A stretch of DNA of 25,285 nucleotides from a virus. The stretch lies in the IMG/VR virus record IMGVR_UViG_3300035564_000211, positions 1-25,285 of that record; one strand, 5' to 3'. The translations under genes were made by a program, and so were the position numbers. Each line of letters begins with the position of its first letter. Positions within the stretch are counted from its first letter, which is position 1. Below are positions 1-6,171 of the stretch, one piece after another. The notes below the pieces were generated by a model. That model was not told the DNA's origin and did not search any database. It worked only from the letters and a program-made list of their open reading frames with translations.

Positions 1-153
1 ATCCGCGGATCGAGCCAGACCGAGATAATCCAGAAGTGGCGCCTGAATCGTGCGCGCACCTACAAGGAGCTGGCCTCGGATCTTCGGTGCTCGATCGGAA
101 CGGCATGGAGGATCGAGCGTGAGACACCGCAATTGATGGAGGTAGAACTTTAG
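1..153 (+). CDS. HTH-containing protein, C-terminal end only
   Basis: The reading frame is open from the first base of the window to a TAG at 151-153 and gives 50 residues; the start lies outside. The segment RTYKELASDLRCSIGTAWRI has the spacing of a helix-turn-helix: a first helix containing KELASDL, a short turn, and a recognition helix containing GTAWRIER. It could be a small DNA-binding regulator or the tail of a larger phage protein such as a terminase small subunit, which also carries an HTH. Only the last 50 residues are visible, so the family cannot be fixed. The next plus-strand gene begins about 50 bases later. Confidence 0.55.
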   Translation: MRGSSQTEIIQKWRLNRARTYKELASDLRCSIGTAWRIERETPQLMEVEL

Positions 154-203
154 TAAATGGCGTCACCTGCCAATGAGTGGTGAGCGCCCGCTGGGTATAT
201 ATT

Positions 204-566
204 ATGGAAACAAGACTTGAAAGAATGGATGCTTCAGCTCGAAGTATGAAAGCTATAACAAGAGAGATGCTTAATACTACTATGCCTCAGGCTTCAATAA
301 AGCCTGAACATATCCGTGATGGCCAAGTATATGACCAGGTAAACCAAATCCAGGACGCTATTGATATGCTTGCGAAGGCTATCGATGGGCTTTGGCCAAC
401 GCTTAAGAATGTACTTACTGATCCTACACCGAATGTAATGCCAACATCCCCAACCCCACCCGATGAGTGTTTGGTGCCACTAGCTGATTCGCTTAGGAAT
501 ATCAGGCGCTGCATAACGAATAACACCGAGCGTATTCACGGCATCCTGCGCAGGGTCGAAGTCTAA
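204..566 (+). CDS. hypothetical helical protein
   Basis: A 120-residue protein of no recognised family. The first 70 residues look helical and amphipathic (METRLERMDASARSM at the start, then a DQVNQIQDAIDMLAKAI stretch), followed by a Pro/Thr-rich linker around residues 74-88 and a second helical part with SLRNIRRCI and RIHGILRRVEV. There are no membrane segments and no metal-binding motif. The frame also allows a GTG start at 177; I prefer the ATG at 204 because it begins a natural helix, but neither start has a Shine-Dalgarno site. It follows the truncated HTH gene on the same strand and may be co-transcribed with it. Confidence 0.55.
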   Translation: METRLERMDASARSMKAITREMLNTTMPQASIKPEHIRDGQVYDQVNQIQDAIDMLAKAIDGLWPTLKNVLTDPTPNVMPTSPTPPDECLVPLADSLRNIRRCITNNTERIHGILRRVEV

Positions 567-602
567 CTGGAAATCCCCAGCAATTCCTGCTAGGGTTATG
601 GT

Positions 603-791
603 ATGAACTCACATCCAGGTTTTGCTGGGGCCACTCGTTCGGTGGCCGCGCGGGAACATCTCCCTATGAAGAATGCCGCGGCTATCATCGCCGCTTCGTC
701 ACGTAATGCCTCGCCGGCCGCCAAGCGCGAAAATCCACGGCTCAAGAAGGTTCGTGGCCGTGGAAAGACTGGTCTGAGCAAAATCTACTGA
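603..791 (+). CDS. small basic protein, hypothetical
   Basis: A 62-residue, strongly basic protein rich in Ala, Lys and Arg, with a tail KKVRGRGKTGLSKIY. The ATG at 603 is preceded by AGGG with a 7-base spacer, one of the few plausible ribosome binding sites in this window. An internal ATG at 666 would give a 41-residue version. Its stop codon abuts the stop codon of the convergent minus-strand gene at 792, which fits real gene ends meeting. The basic tail suggests nucleic-acid or ribosome contact, but that is a guess. An opposite-strand frame of similar length covers most of it, so coding status is not certain. Confidence 0.4.
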   Translation: MNSHPGFAGATRSVAAREHLPMKNAAAIIAASSRNASPAAKRENPRLKKVRGRGKTGLSKIY

Positions 792-1196
792 TTACGGAGT
801 CGGTGGAGCGACGGGCGGCGTGACTGCATCCAATGCCGTGAGCTTGTCAGCTATGGTTTTGGTGCGCGCCTCAATGCCATCAAGCAACGCCTGATCAGCA
901 GGGGTAATGGTACCGGGGGAGTTTTGAAGCTGAGTGATCTGATCACTGAGGTTTTTGATGTCACTGGTGAGTCCAGTAACAGCGGCATCGATTTGATCGT
1001 TAACGGCATTTTGTTTGGTGACGAAGTCTGATATGGCGGACATGAGTTTATTTCCTAGTTCGTGCAGGTCTTGTTTGGTGGCAGTACTAGACATCGACCT
1101 GGTGAAATGTCCAACTGCAGCGATGAGTTTATCACCAAGTCGATCCATCAACTCAGCTATGAGTTGAATGGGTTCCTTGGGGTGATCGTGATCCAT
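792..1196 (-). CDS. coiled-coil protein, hypothetical
   Basis: A 134-residue protein if started at the ATG at 1196 (MDHDHPKEP); the frame is open to an ATG at 1286. Residues about 42-90 form a heptad-like coiled coil (KQDLHELGNKLMSAISDF, then DIKNLSDQITQLQ), a Thr-Pro break follows at about 94-100, then a second helix (LLDGIEARTKTIADKLTAL) and a Pro-rich tail ending PPVAPPTP. Proteins with this plan are common small phage genes of unknown role, often near lysis or tail genes. Its promoter should lie in the 105-base divergent gap to the gene at 1302, because the operon to its right ends at the terminator at 1494-1528. Confidence 0.6.
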   Translation of the reverse strand: MDHDHPKEPIQLIAELMDRLGDKLIAAVGHFTRSMSSTATKQDLHELGNKLMSAISDFVTKQNAVNDQIDAAVTGLTSDIKNLSDQITQLQNSPGTITPADQALLDGIEARTKTIADKLTALDAVTPPVAPPTP

Positions 1197-1301
1197 ACCA
1201 GCATAGTACCGCGATCGAGCTATAAGTTCGATAGGGTGAAACCCGACCCTGGTAGGGGAATACCTGATGGCCTGATTTGGTGGCACATGGTACTGTAGAC
1301 T

Positions 1302-1499
1302 ATGCCTATCATTTCGCTCATCATCATCTTGGTCGTAATCGGAGTAATCCTGTGGCTAGTGAATACGAAAATACCGATGGATAGTACCATCAAGGCGATC
1401 ATTAACGTGGTTGTGTTGATCGCAGTGCTGGTATGGTTGCTGAGCGTATTCGGTGTGATAGGAAGTATCGACACGGTGAAGGTTCCCAAGCTCAAATAA
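1302..1499 (+). CDS. small two-helix membrane protein (Thivi_2564-like)
   Basis: A 65-residue protein that is almost all membrane: helix 1 at residues 3-21 (ISLIIILVVIGVILWLV), a short polar turn NTKIPMDSTIK, and helix 2 at about 32-51 (AIINVVVLIAVLVWLLSVF), then a short soluble tail. The pattern of a P-[LI]-IS start, WLVN, IPMD, then NVVV and VWLL matches my memory of the small membrane family annotated Thivi_2564, found in many bacteria and some phages. Two helices with a short loop also fit a holin-like topology, but no endolysin is nearby to support lysis. The start follows a 105-base divergent gap, and the stop runs straight into the terminator stem at 1501. Confidence 0.7.
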   Translation: MPIISLIIILVVIGVILWLVNTKIPMDSTIKAIINVVVLIAVLVWLLSVFGVIGSIDTVKVPKLK

Positions 1500-1528
1500 A
1501 AACCCCGTCCCACATGAGAGACGGGGTT
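1494..1528 (-). terminator. intrinsic terminator for the helicase-protease-PEP-CTERM operon
   Basis: A perfect 9-bp stem pairs 1501-1509 (AACCCCGTC) with 1520-1528 (GACGGGGTT) around a 10-base loop. Read on the minus strand, the stem is followed at once by TTTTTATTT, the classic U-run. On the plus strand the stem is preceded by A residues and followed by GAGCGGG, so it is weak in that direction. It lies 55 bases past the stop of the minus-strand gene ending at 1584, and its U-run overlaps the stop codon of the convergent gene 1302-1499. Confidence 0.85.
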
Positions 1529-1583
1529 GAGCGGGTTTCCGGGTCCGCTCGGCTTCAGATAACCAAGCCACTCACTACATGGC

Positions 1584-2306
1584 TCAGCAATTTTTTAACC
1601 GGAATTTTCGTACAGCAATCAATACGATAAGCGCCATACAGCCGATCACGGCATATACTGATGGCTCCGGCACTGCATCAAAAGCGATCTGGCGGGTGTT
1701 GAGTCTTACCAAGAAAACACCATCGTTGAAATCGACCGTACGCGGATCTGAGGCTCGGTCGTCGATGAACGCCATGTAGTAGTTGAAGTTTGGATCATCG
1801 GTCGAAAGAAACCAGTGGAAGATCGAAGCGTTGAATTCATCTCCGGAGATCCCCATGCTGGCGTCAGTATGTTTGAAATCAATCACGTTCGATGGAAGTG
1901 AAGTAGATCCAGTACCGTCGATGCGCCAGGTTACCGTTGTGGCTGCGCTGTAGTTGGCGAATAGCGTGGTATTGCCGTTGAGCGTACCGAACGATATGAA
2001 GTTGTTCGAATCGGCAGAACTCTTCGTGATATACGAGACCTCGGCGAACTGAGTGAATGATCCGTTGTTGCCGACCGTGAACTCATTCGGCGCAAGCGTA
2101 CCAGTGATATTGCTGAATGTCAGGGCGGGAAGCGAATTCAAGGTGAAGCCTGCCGACATACCCGAGGCGAGCAGCGTATTGATATCGGATACGTTGGCGC
2201 GGATTGTCGAAGGAGGCGAAGTCACTCCTTCATTGGTGTAGATGAGCTGAGCGTAGGAACTAGTGGCAAGCACTAGGGCTAACAGGGTGATGAGTTTAGT
2301 TTTCAT
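1584..2306 (-). CDS. secreted PEP-CTERM sorting-signal protein
   Basis: A 240-residue exported protein. Residues 1-19 are a Sec signal peptide (MKTKLITLLALVLATSSYA, cleavage expected before Gln20). The C-terminus is a typical PEP-CTERM signal: VPEP at 212-215, a hydrophobic helix at about 219-233, and a basic end with RKFR. In bacteria such signals are recognised and cut by an exosortase, delivering the protein to the outer envelope. The middle is beta-rich and Ser/Thr/Asn-rich; near 180-205 there is FIDDR followed by DFNDGVFLVRL, resembling the acidic FND motif of DUF4114-type calcium-binding modules. The ATG at 2306 overlaps the TGA of the upstream protease gene (ATGA), so translation is coupled. 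No exosortase is seen here, so sorting would rely on the host. Confidence 0.85.
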   Translation of the reverse strand: MKTKLITLLALVLATSSYAQLIYTNEGVTSPPSTIRANVSDINTLLASGMSAGFTLNSLPALTFSNITGTLAPNEFTVGNNGSFTQFAEVSYITKSSADSNNFISFGTLNGNTTLFANYSAATTVTWRIDGTGSTSLPSNVIDFKHTDASMGISGDEFNASIFHWFLSTDDPNFNYYMAFIDDRASDPRTVDFNDGVFLVRLNTRQIAFDAVPEPSVYAVIGCMALIVLIAVRKFRLKNC

Positions 2307-3127
2307 GGCGAAGGAAGTTGGGCTATCCACGGATGGACCATATTCACCTCGAAGGTTGATCCCATCTTACGATCAGCTCCAAGGTAGAATGGAACACTGT
2401 TCCACATAAAGAAATTTGGAGATCCGCTATCACCTGGTTCGGTCATTGAGTTATTAAGCAGCATGCAAGTGCAGGTCATGACACCACCTGTGCCTCGGAT
2501 TGCGCGCAGGATACGGCCATCAGTGGCTACCGGTATCCAGTTGTAGGGCGTAATATTCCGACTTCCGACTAATCCAAAGGAAACAATAGGTTGGCTGATG
2601 TATGCCGCGATCTGCATGTCGCTCGCTAATCGAGCTGGGGTTATATCGGTAACCGGTGTCTGCAGCCTCCAGATATCGAGATCACCAAAGGTTGCTGCAA
2701 GTTCCTTAATCGTCGCAGTCACCACGCCATTCTTACCATAGAAGATAACCGCTTCTCCTGGCGATGCCGGGTAGTGATTGGCCAATGCAATCAGCGTGGG
2801 CTTGATGAGAGCGCATAACCGAATTGGATTGGTCTGAATAACCCCAACGCACTCGTAGGGATTTATGGATACACCGAGGATCGGTACTGACCGCGTAACC
2901 GGTGGAGGGGTTACTGTTATGATCTGGGTGAACGGCGGGAAGTCTACGGTGACGCCGTCCTGTGTGATCGATGGAACCTGTACTGTTATCGGTACCTGAA
3001 TTGGATCAGGCTGGAAGACGACATCCTGACTGGTTGGCTGAGCGCCGGCCTGTAGATAACCAAAGGCCGGGTTTGAAACGCTGTTCAGTACAAGTGCATT
3101 GGCCTGGGAGTAACCGGAAATTACCAT
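2303..3127 (-). CDS. trypsin-like (S1-type) serine protease
   Basis: A 274-residue protein with a readable chymotrypsin-fold catalytic triad: His118 in TLIALANHY (in place of the usual TAAHC), Asp151 in LDIWRLQTPV (in place of DIALLRL..PV), and Ser234 in EPGDSGSP, the family nucleophile motif. Spacing and order H-D-S fit the S1 fold. Residues 35-85 are Val/Pro/Thr-rich and may be a linker or strand-swapped arm. No clear signal peptide is visible at the annotated ATG, so export is uncertain. It lies in the helicase operon 73 bases after a small gene and is coupled by ATGA to the PEP-CTERM gene, which suggests a joint role such as maturing or displaying that protein. The catalytic reading is strong; the substrate is unknown. 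Confidence 0.75.
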   Translation of the reverse strand: MVISGYSQANALVLNSVSNPAFGYLQAGAQPTSQDVVFQPDPIQVPITVQVPSITQDGVTVDFPPFTQIITVTPPPVTRSVPILGVSINPYECVGVIQTNPIRLCALIKPTLIALANHYPASPGEAVIFYGKNGVVTATIKELAATFGDLDIWRLQTPVTDITPARLASDMQIAAYISQPIVSFGLVGSRNITPYNWIPVATDGRILRAIRGTGGVMTCTCMLLNNSMTEPGDSGSPNFFMWNSVPFYLGADRKMGSTFEVNMVHPWIAQLPSP

Positions 3128-3200
3128 TCGGCTACTCTATCTAGGTTATTCACTCTCGGCTATAAGGTAACTACCCCAATACTTGTAGGGGAAACGCTGA

Positions 3201-3467
3201 TCAAATATGCACCGCGTCAGACCAACGCTTCACCTTCGAGAGTAGATCAGTGTCATTGCAGACTGTAAATACCTGACGGTTATCGGCCGCTGAAATGATC
3301 GTGATATTCTCTGCTGTTACTGTATCGGCTGCTGTTTCCATCTGAGCTAACGAGATCGACCGGATGATGTCTATATGCGATAGGTCTACCTCTGTAGACT
3401 GGCCAAGAAGTCCACGGCCAATCCCGCATGCTGCATCCGATATCTTTATGGCGATGGCGAGGTTCAT
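3201..3467 (-). CDS. hypothetical small protein in helicase operon
   Basis: An 88-residue protein starting MNLAIAIKISDAACG. The start at 3467 shares one base with the stop of the gene before it (TGATG), so translation is probably coupled; that fixed the start over an ATG further upstream at 3509. It has a helical N-terminal half and a stretch ENITIISAADNRQVFTV that looks like two beta strands, ending KVKRWSDAVHI. There are two Cys residues but no metal-binding pattern. I do not recognise a family. Position third in the operon after the replicative helicase makes a DNA-replication accessory role possible, but this is inference only. Confidence 0.6.
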   Translation of the reverse strand: MNLAIAIKISDAACGIGRGLLGQSTEVDLSHIDIIRSISLAQMETAADTVTAENITIISAADNRQVFTVCNDTDLLSKVKRWSDAVHI

Positions 3468-3685
3468 CAGTAGTGCCGATGTTCTATTGGTCGGATGCTG
3501 TAGCGCCAAGGTTTTTCTGGATTACACCAGAAGTAGTCGGCGCCATTGTCGATGGATCGCTTCTCTTCAGCCATGGATATACGGCGTCCTTTCTCGACAA
3601 CGATTTTAATGCCGAGGTCTGGATGTCCGGATTTTAGGTTCATTTTGGCAGCACTAGTGGCGCTGCCTGGATTAGGGCCACTCAT
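3467..3685 (-). CDS. hypothetical small protein coupled to helicase
   Basis: A 72-residue, basic, Pro/Gly-containing protein starting MSGPNPGSATSAAK. Its ATG at 3685 overlaps the TGA of the helicase gene (ATGA), and its own stop overlaps the next start (TGATG), so it sits in a chain of coupled genes. The middle has GIKIVVEKGRRISMAEEKR and the end is rich in Tyr, Trp and Pro. No domain is recognised. The opening MSGPNPGS resembles the opening MSGNPSEI of the helicase, which may be chance. Confidence 0.6.
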   Translation of the reverse strand: MSGPNPGSATSAAKMNLKSGHPDLGIKIVVEKGRRISMAEEKRSIDNGADYFWCNPEKPWRYSIRPIEHRHY

Positions 3686-5397
3686 ATTGATCTTAGGTTA
3701 TATGTTTTCCTGTCGTTGATTATGGCTTCTGTGATGAAGCCTTCGCTGGTGAATTTTGATAATATCCCGTTTATTTTCTCTGTTCGTGATGGAAGTCCGT
3801 TGGTCGAGAATAGGCGCTGGATCTCATTGAATGATCGGCCTGGTTTGTCGTGCGGCGGGAATGCAAATCTAAAGTCGGAGAATATATACTTGTCGGGTGG
3901 TGCCTTAGTGGATGATGGCTTGGATTCCTCCGGCTGTACCTCGCGTGATTCCCAATAGATCTTTGGAATGCCGTTGGCGATACCAGGGATATCGAACCTA
4001 CCTGTAGCATGCTTGAGTGGTATGGTGGTGACCGGTTCTAGGCGTGTTCCCATGCCGTGGGGAACCTGCTTTGTAACTCCGGCGCGCCGGCCGCGCTTGG
4101 CCAGCACGAGATTGAAATTCCCCTCTACCTCATCCGCACGCAGCGATATGATCGCTCTCGCCCAGTTAATCAGTTCCGCTCCTCCTGCCATATCGTACAT
4201 CACCTCATGCCATAGCCGCTCTGACTTTTCTTTTCCTGTCGCTGGTTTTGTGGTGTGGTGGATTATGATGTACCCAAAGGTCGCTGGCTCGTTGATGCTA
4301 TTCAATCCTTCGCGCAGGAAGGCGCCTAGGTCACGGCCGTCGGTGACGTCGCCATCCATGAATGCCTGTAGTGGATTTATAATTACAATATCTGGTTTGA
4401 AGATAGCTATCTGCTTACGGAGTTCGTTGAGGAATCTCTCGCCACGGTTCACGCGATCTGTGATTACCCGAACCGAATCGTTCACGAAGTCGATCTGCTC
4501 CTTGGTAAGATTGAGTATATTCTGTAGCGAATAGGCTACCTCGGCAACATCGCCATCCGAGTCTTCCGATTGAACGATCAGAGTACGAAGTGGGCCGTTA
4601 CCGTGGATACCAAAGGGGCCTTTGTTGAGCGCGAGTTCCGTGGCCATCTGGATGGCCATCGCAGATTTGCCCATACCCGAGGTTGATACGATGATTGCCC
4701 CATCGCCGCGGCTCAGGTAGCGATTCCCAAGTAGGATCGATTTGTCCTTATCTTTGGCTAGCGAGAATTCGAAGAGGCCGCGGCTCTTGAGCTTGGCTGG
4801 GGTAGCAGTGAGTTCGGAAACCGACTGGAAGCGCGCCTGCGCATCGGCGATGAAATCCTCGATATCGCCTTGCTGGAGATAAGCGCGCTCGACGATTCCG
4901 GTGGCCTCTTTGATCGACCTGCGCAGCGCATGTAGGTCTTTCAGCGTCTTGATAAAATAACCTACCTGCGCGGTGGTAGGGATGCGCCCGCTGATCTGGG
5001 TGAGGAATGCATAGCCGCCAAGCCCTTCGAGTTCGTTATTCTTGCGAAGCTCCTCCGAAAGCATCACGAGGTCTATTTCTGACTTTGAGTCGTAAAGCTT
5101 TTCCAGTTTCTCGTAGACTATACGATTTGATCCACTGTAAAAATATTCCGAACTAAGACGCTCATCTCGACAGCGTCTCATGACGTCGCGCCCATCAAGC
5201 AGAATTCCTCCAAGTAGGTATTCTTCAGCCTCGACTGAATGTGGTGGCGATCGACCGAGTTCGGTACCGTTCTTTCCTACGGTCGATTTCTGGATACGCT
5301 TCACCGGTATTACCGGTAGGTCTTCAAACCGTACTGGCTCTTTTGCTGGTGGGGTATCGTCCCAATCTACTTCAATTTCTGAGGGATTCCCGCTCAT
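3682..5397 (-). CDS. replicative DNA helicase, DnaB N-domain fused to RepA-like ATPase
   Basis: A 571-residue protein. After an acidic 45-residue lead, residues 50-165 match the DnaB N-terminal helical domain: PHSVEAEEYLLGGIL, then YFYSGSNRIVYEKL and IDLVMLSEELRK. A linker leads to a RecA-fold ATPase with Walker A STSGMGKS (238-245), an acidic strand end at QSEDSDGD (277-283), Walker B PDIVIINP (335-342) and a sensor-like IIIHHTTKP (377-385). This core is closer to hexameric RepA-type (AAA_25) helicases than to classical DnaB. The C-terminus (about 510-571) resembles a winged helix, with SFNEIQRLF and GFITEAII. It would unwind the phage replication fork. It is first in a minus-strand operon behind a structured leader and coupled to the next gene by ATGA. 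No Shine-Dalgarno site is seen. Confidence 0.88.
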   Translation of the reverse strand: MSGNPSEIEVDWDDTPPAKEPVRFEDLPVIPVKRIQKSTVGKNGTELGRSPPHSVEAEEYLLGGILLDGRDVMRRCRDERLSSEYFYSGSNRIVYEKLEKLYDSKSEIDLVMLSEELRKNNELEGLGGYAFLTQISGRIPTTAQVGYFIKTLKDLHALRRSIKEATGIVERAYLQQGDIEDFIADAQARFQSVSELTATPAKLKSRGLFEFSLAKDKDKSILLGNRYLSRGDGAIIVSTSGMGKSAMAIQMATELALNKGPFGIHGNGPLRTLIVQSEDSDGDVAEVAYSLQNILNLTKEQIDFVNDSVRVITDRVNRGERFLNELRKQIAIFKPDIVIINPLQAFMDGDVTDGRDLGAFLREGLNSINEPATFGYIIIHHTTKPATGKEKSERLWHEVMYDMAGGAELINWARAIISLRADEVEGNFNLVLAKRGRRAGVTKQVPHGMGTRLEPVTTIPLKHATGRFDIPGIANGIPKIYWESREVQPEESKPSSTKAPPDKYIFSDFRFAFPPHDKPGRSFNEIQRLFSTNGLPSRTEKINGILSKFTSEGFITEAIINDRKTYNLRSI

Positions 5398-5430
5398 TAG
5401 AAGCCATGTTAGTTAAGAGAAGTGGAGGTT

Positions 5431-5524
5431 AAAAATCGGCCCAGTCCCGCGTAGGGCTGCGACGCACAACGGCCTACCTGCTTGCGGTAGGCCTCAACGC
5501 TAGGCGTTGATACACGGGACCGGG
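5431..5524 (-). ncRNA. candidate structured RNA or attenuator upstream of the helicase gene
   Basis: A branched fold can be drawn. The outer stem pairs 5440-5453 with 5511-5524 over 14 positions; two are A/C mismatches when read on the plus strand but become U-G wobbles on the minus strand, pointing to minus-strand RNA. Inside are a 7-bp hairpin, 5494-5500 with 5504-5510 (loop of 3), abutting an 8-bp hairpin, 5471-5478 with 5486-5493 (loop of 7), and then 17 largely unpaired bases with a possible 3-bp mini-hairpin (5458-5466). On the minus strand five U residues (5435-5431) follow four bases after the outer stem, terminator-like, and the helicase start is 34 bases further on. It could be a leader attenuator, a small RNA, or a DNA cruciform used at an origin. 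It is not a tRNA. Confidence 0.55.
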
Positions 5525-5586
5525 AAGTGACGGAAATTGAGATCATCGAAATAGGGCGTCGCAGCCTGATTGCAAATGGCAATAAA

Positions 5587-5601
5587 TCTTGCCACACAAG
5601 A
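5587..5601. promoter_or_regulatory. operator O1, TCTTG-N5-CAAGA palindrome
   Basis: Half-sites TCTTG and CAAGA are separated by 5 bases. The same half-sites and spacing occur again at 5633-5647, centre to centre 46 bp. An extra CAAGA follows directly at 5602-5606. The site overlaps a second palindrome, GGCAA-N6-TTGCC (5578-5593). These are likely binding sites for the XRE repressor encoded just downstream. Confidence 0.65.
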
Positions 5602-5624
5602 CAAGACAAATCCGACATATTTGT

Positions 5625-5630
5625 TAAAAT
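5625..5630 (+). promoter_or_regulatory. candidate -10 box of the repressor promoter
   Basis: TAAAAT matches 5 of 6 bases of the sigma-70 -10 consensus. The corresponding -35 region near 5602-5607 is poor. Transcription would begin inside operator O2, so repressor bound there would block its own promoter. The assignment is weak on its own and rests on its position between the two operators. Confidence 0.35.
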
Positions 5631-5632
5631 AA

Positions 5633-5647
5633 TCTTGTTTGACAAGA
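5633..5647. promoter_or_regulatory. operator O2, TCTTG-N5-CAAGA palindrome
   Basis: Second copy of the O1 palindrome, with an extra flanking A/T pair (ATCTTG...CAAGAT). It lies 9 bases before the repressor start at 5657. A TTGTCA read on the minus strand lies within it (5645-5640) and has a weak AAATAT 17 bases further on, a possible promoter toward the helicase operon, so one site could control both directions. Confidence 0.68.
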
Positions 5648-5656
5648 TCGGGGTAT

Positions 5657-5893
5657 ATGCGAACCTCACGGTCGATGCCAAAAGCACCAGATCAAGAGCT
5701 TCTTCTGCTTGCTAATCAGGTCAAGAAAAGACGTGAAGCGCTTGGCATTCAACAGATGAGTTTTGCTGAGGAGATCGGGATCTCAAATAAAACCCTACAT
5801 GGAATCGAAGCTGGCCGTCAATGGCCGTCGATGCCGATCTACATCAAACTCTGCCGGCGCCTCGAGTATGGGAGTATTCCGTTGATCACATGA
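5657..5893 (+). CDS. XRE-family HTH transcriptional repressor
   Basis: A 78-residue protein with one helix-turn-helix domain of the Cro/CI (XRE) type: NQVKKRREALG (20-30) is helix 1, QMSFAEEIGIS (33-43) the first HTH helix and NKTLHGIEAGRQWPS (44-58) the recognition helix plus the typical exit turn, ending IYIKLCRRLEYG. There is no C-terminal protease or dimerisation domain, so it is Cro-like in size. The start could be ATG 5657 (GGGG a few bases before) or ATG 5678. Two matching palindromes lie immediately upstream, so it probably regulates itself and perhaps the divergent helicase operon. Its TGA overlaps the next ATG (ATGA). Confidence 0.82.
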   Translation: MRTSRSMPKAPDQELLLLANQVKKRREALGIQQMSFAEEIGISNKTLHGIEAGRQWPSMPIYIKLCRRLEYGSIPLIT

Positions 5894-6171
5894 GGCCAGC
5901 ATGGATACCTCAGCAGCTTGGCGACTGGCCGGAGGATTATGCCGATGAAGAAAATGGCTGCTATGGCCATCAATGCCTATCATGCCGTAAGCAATTCACC
6001 GGTCACAAGCACCGACCGCCAACCTGTAAGGTCTGCGCTAACGCTGCCAAGGCGATATGGGATGCACTATCACCCGATGAGCAGAATGCGCTAACCCAAA
6101 GAAATGAGGAAGAATTTGTGCGGATCATGGCAGAACATCAATCACGCGATACCAATGGAAATTACCGATAA
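5890..6171 (+). CDS. zinc-ribbon protein, hypothetical
   Basis: A 93-residue protein. Residues 29-49 read CLSCRKQFTGHKHR then CKVC: two CxxC pairs 13 residues apart, a zinc-ribbon pattern, with a further Cys24 and His27 just before. The remainder is helical and acidic (DALSPDEQNALTQRNEEEF). The ATG at 5890 overlaps the repressor stop (ATGA), which decides the start against an upstream frame extension to 5821. It probably binds DNA, RNA or a protein partner; as part of the repressor operon it may be an early regulator. No specific family is recognised. Confidence 0.7.
   Translation: MRPAWIPQQLGDWPEDYADEENGCYGHQCLSCRKQFTGHKHRPPTCKVCANAAKAIWDALSPDEQNALTQRNEEEFVRIMAEHQSRDTNGNYR

Noticed and set aside
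596-781. 61-residue minus-strand frame opposite the basic protein gene
   Set aside because: The plus-strand frame has a ribosome binding site and a basic tail; this one has no signal and ends on no operon boundary. Not fully excluded.
1220-1513. 97-residue minus-strand frame over the small membrane gene
   Set aside because: Antisense to the two-helix membrane protein and runs across the terminator.
3968-4534. 188-residue plus-strand frame inside the helicase gene
   Set aside because: Antisense to a clearly conserved DnaB/RepA reading frame; composition shows no protein motif.
5440-5524. tRNA gene suggested by the cloverleaf shape
   Set aside because: The anticodon-like loop lacks the U before the triplet, no T-loop GTTC is present, the third arm has a 3-base loop and the outer stem is 14 positions long instead of 7.
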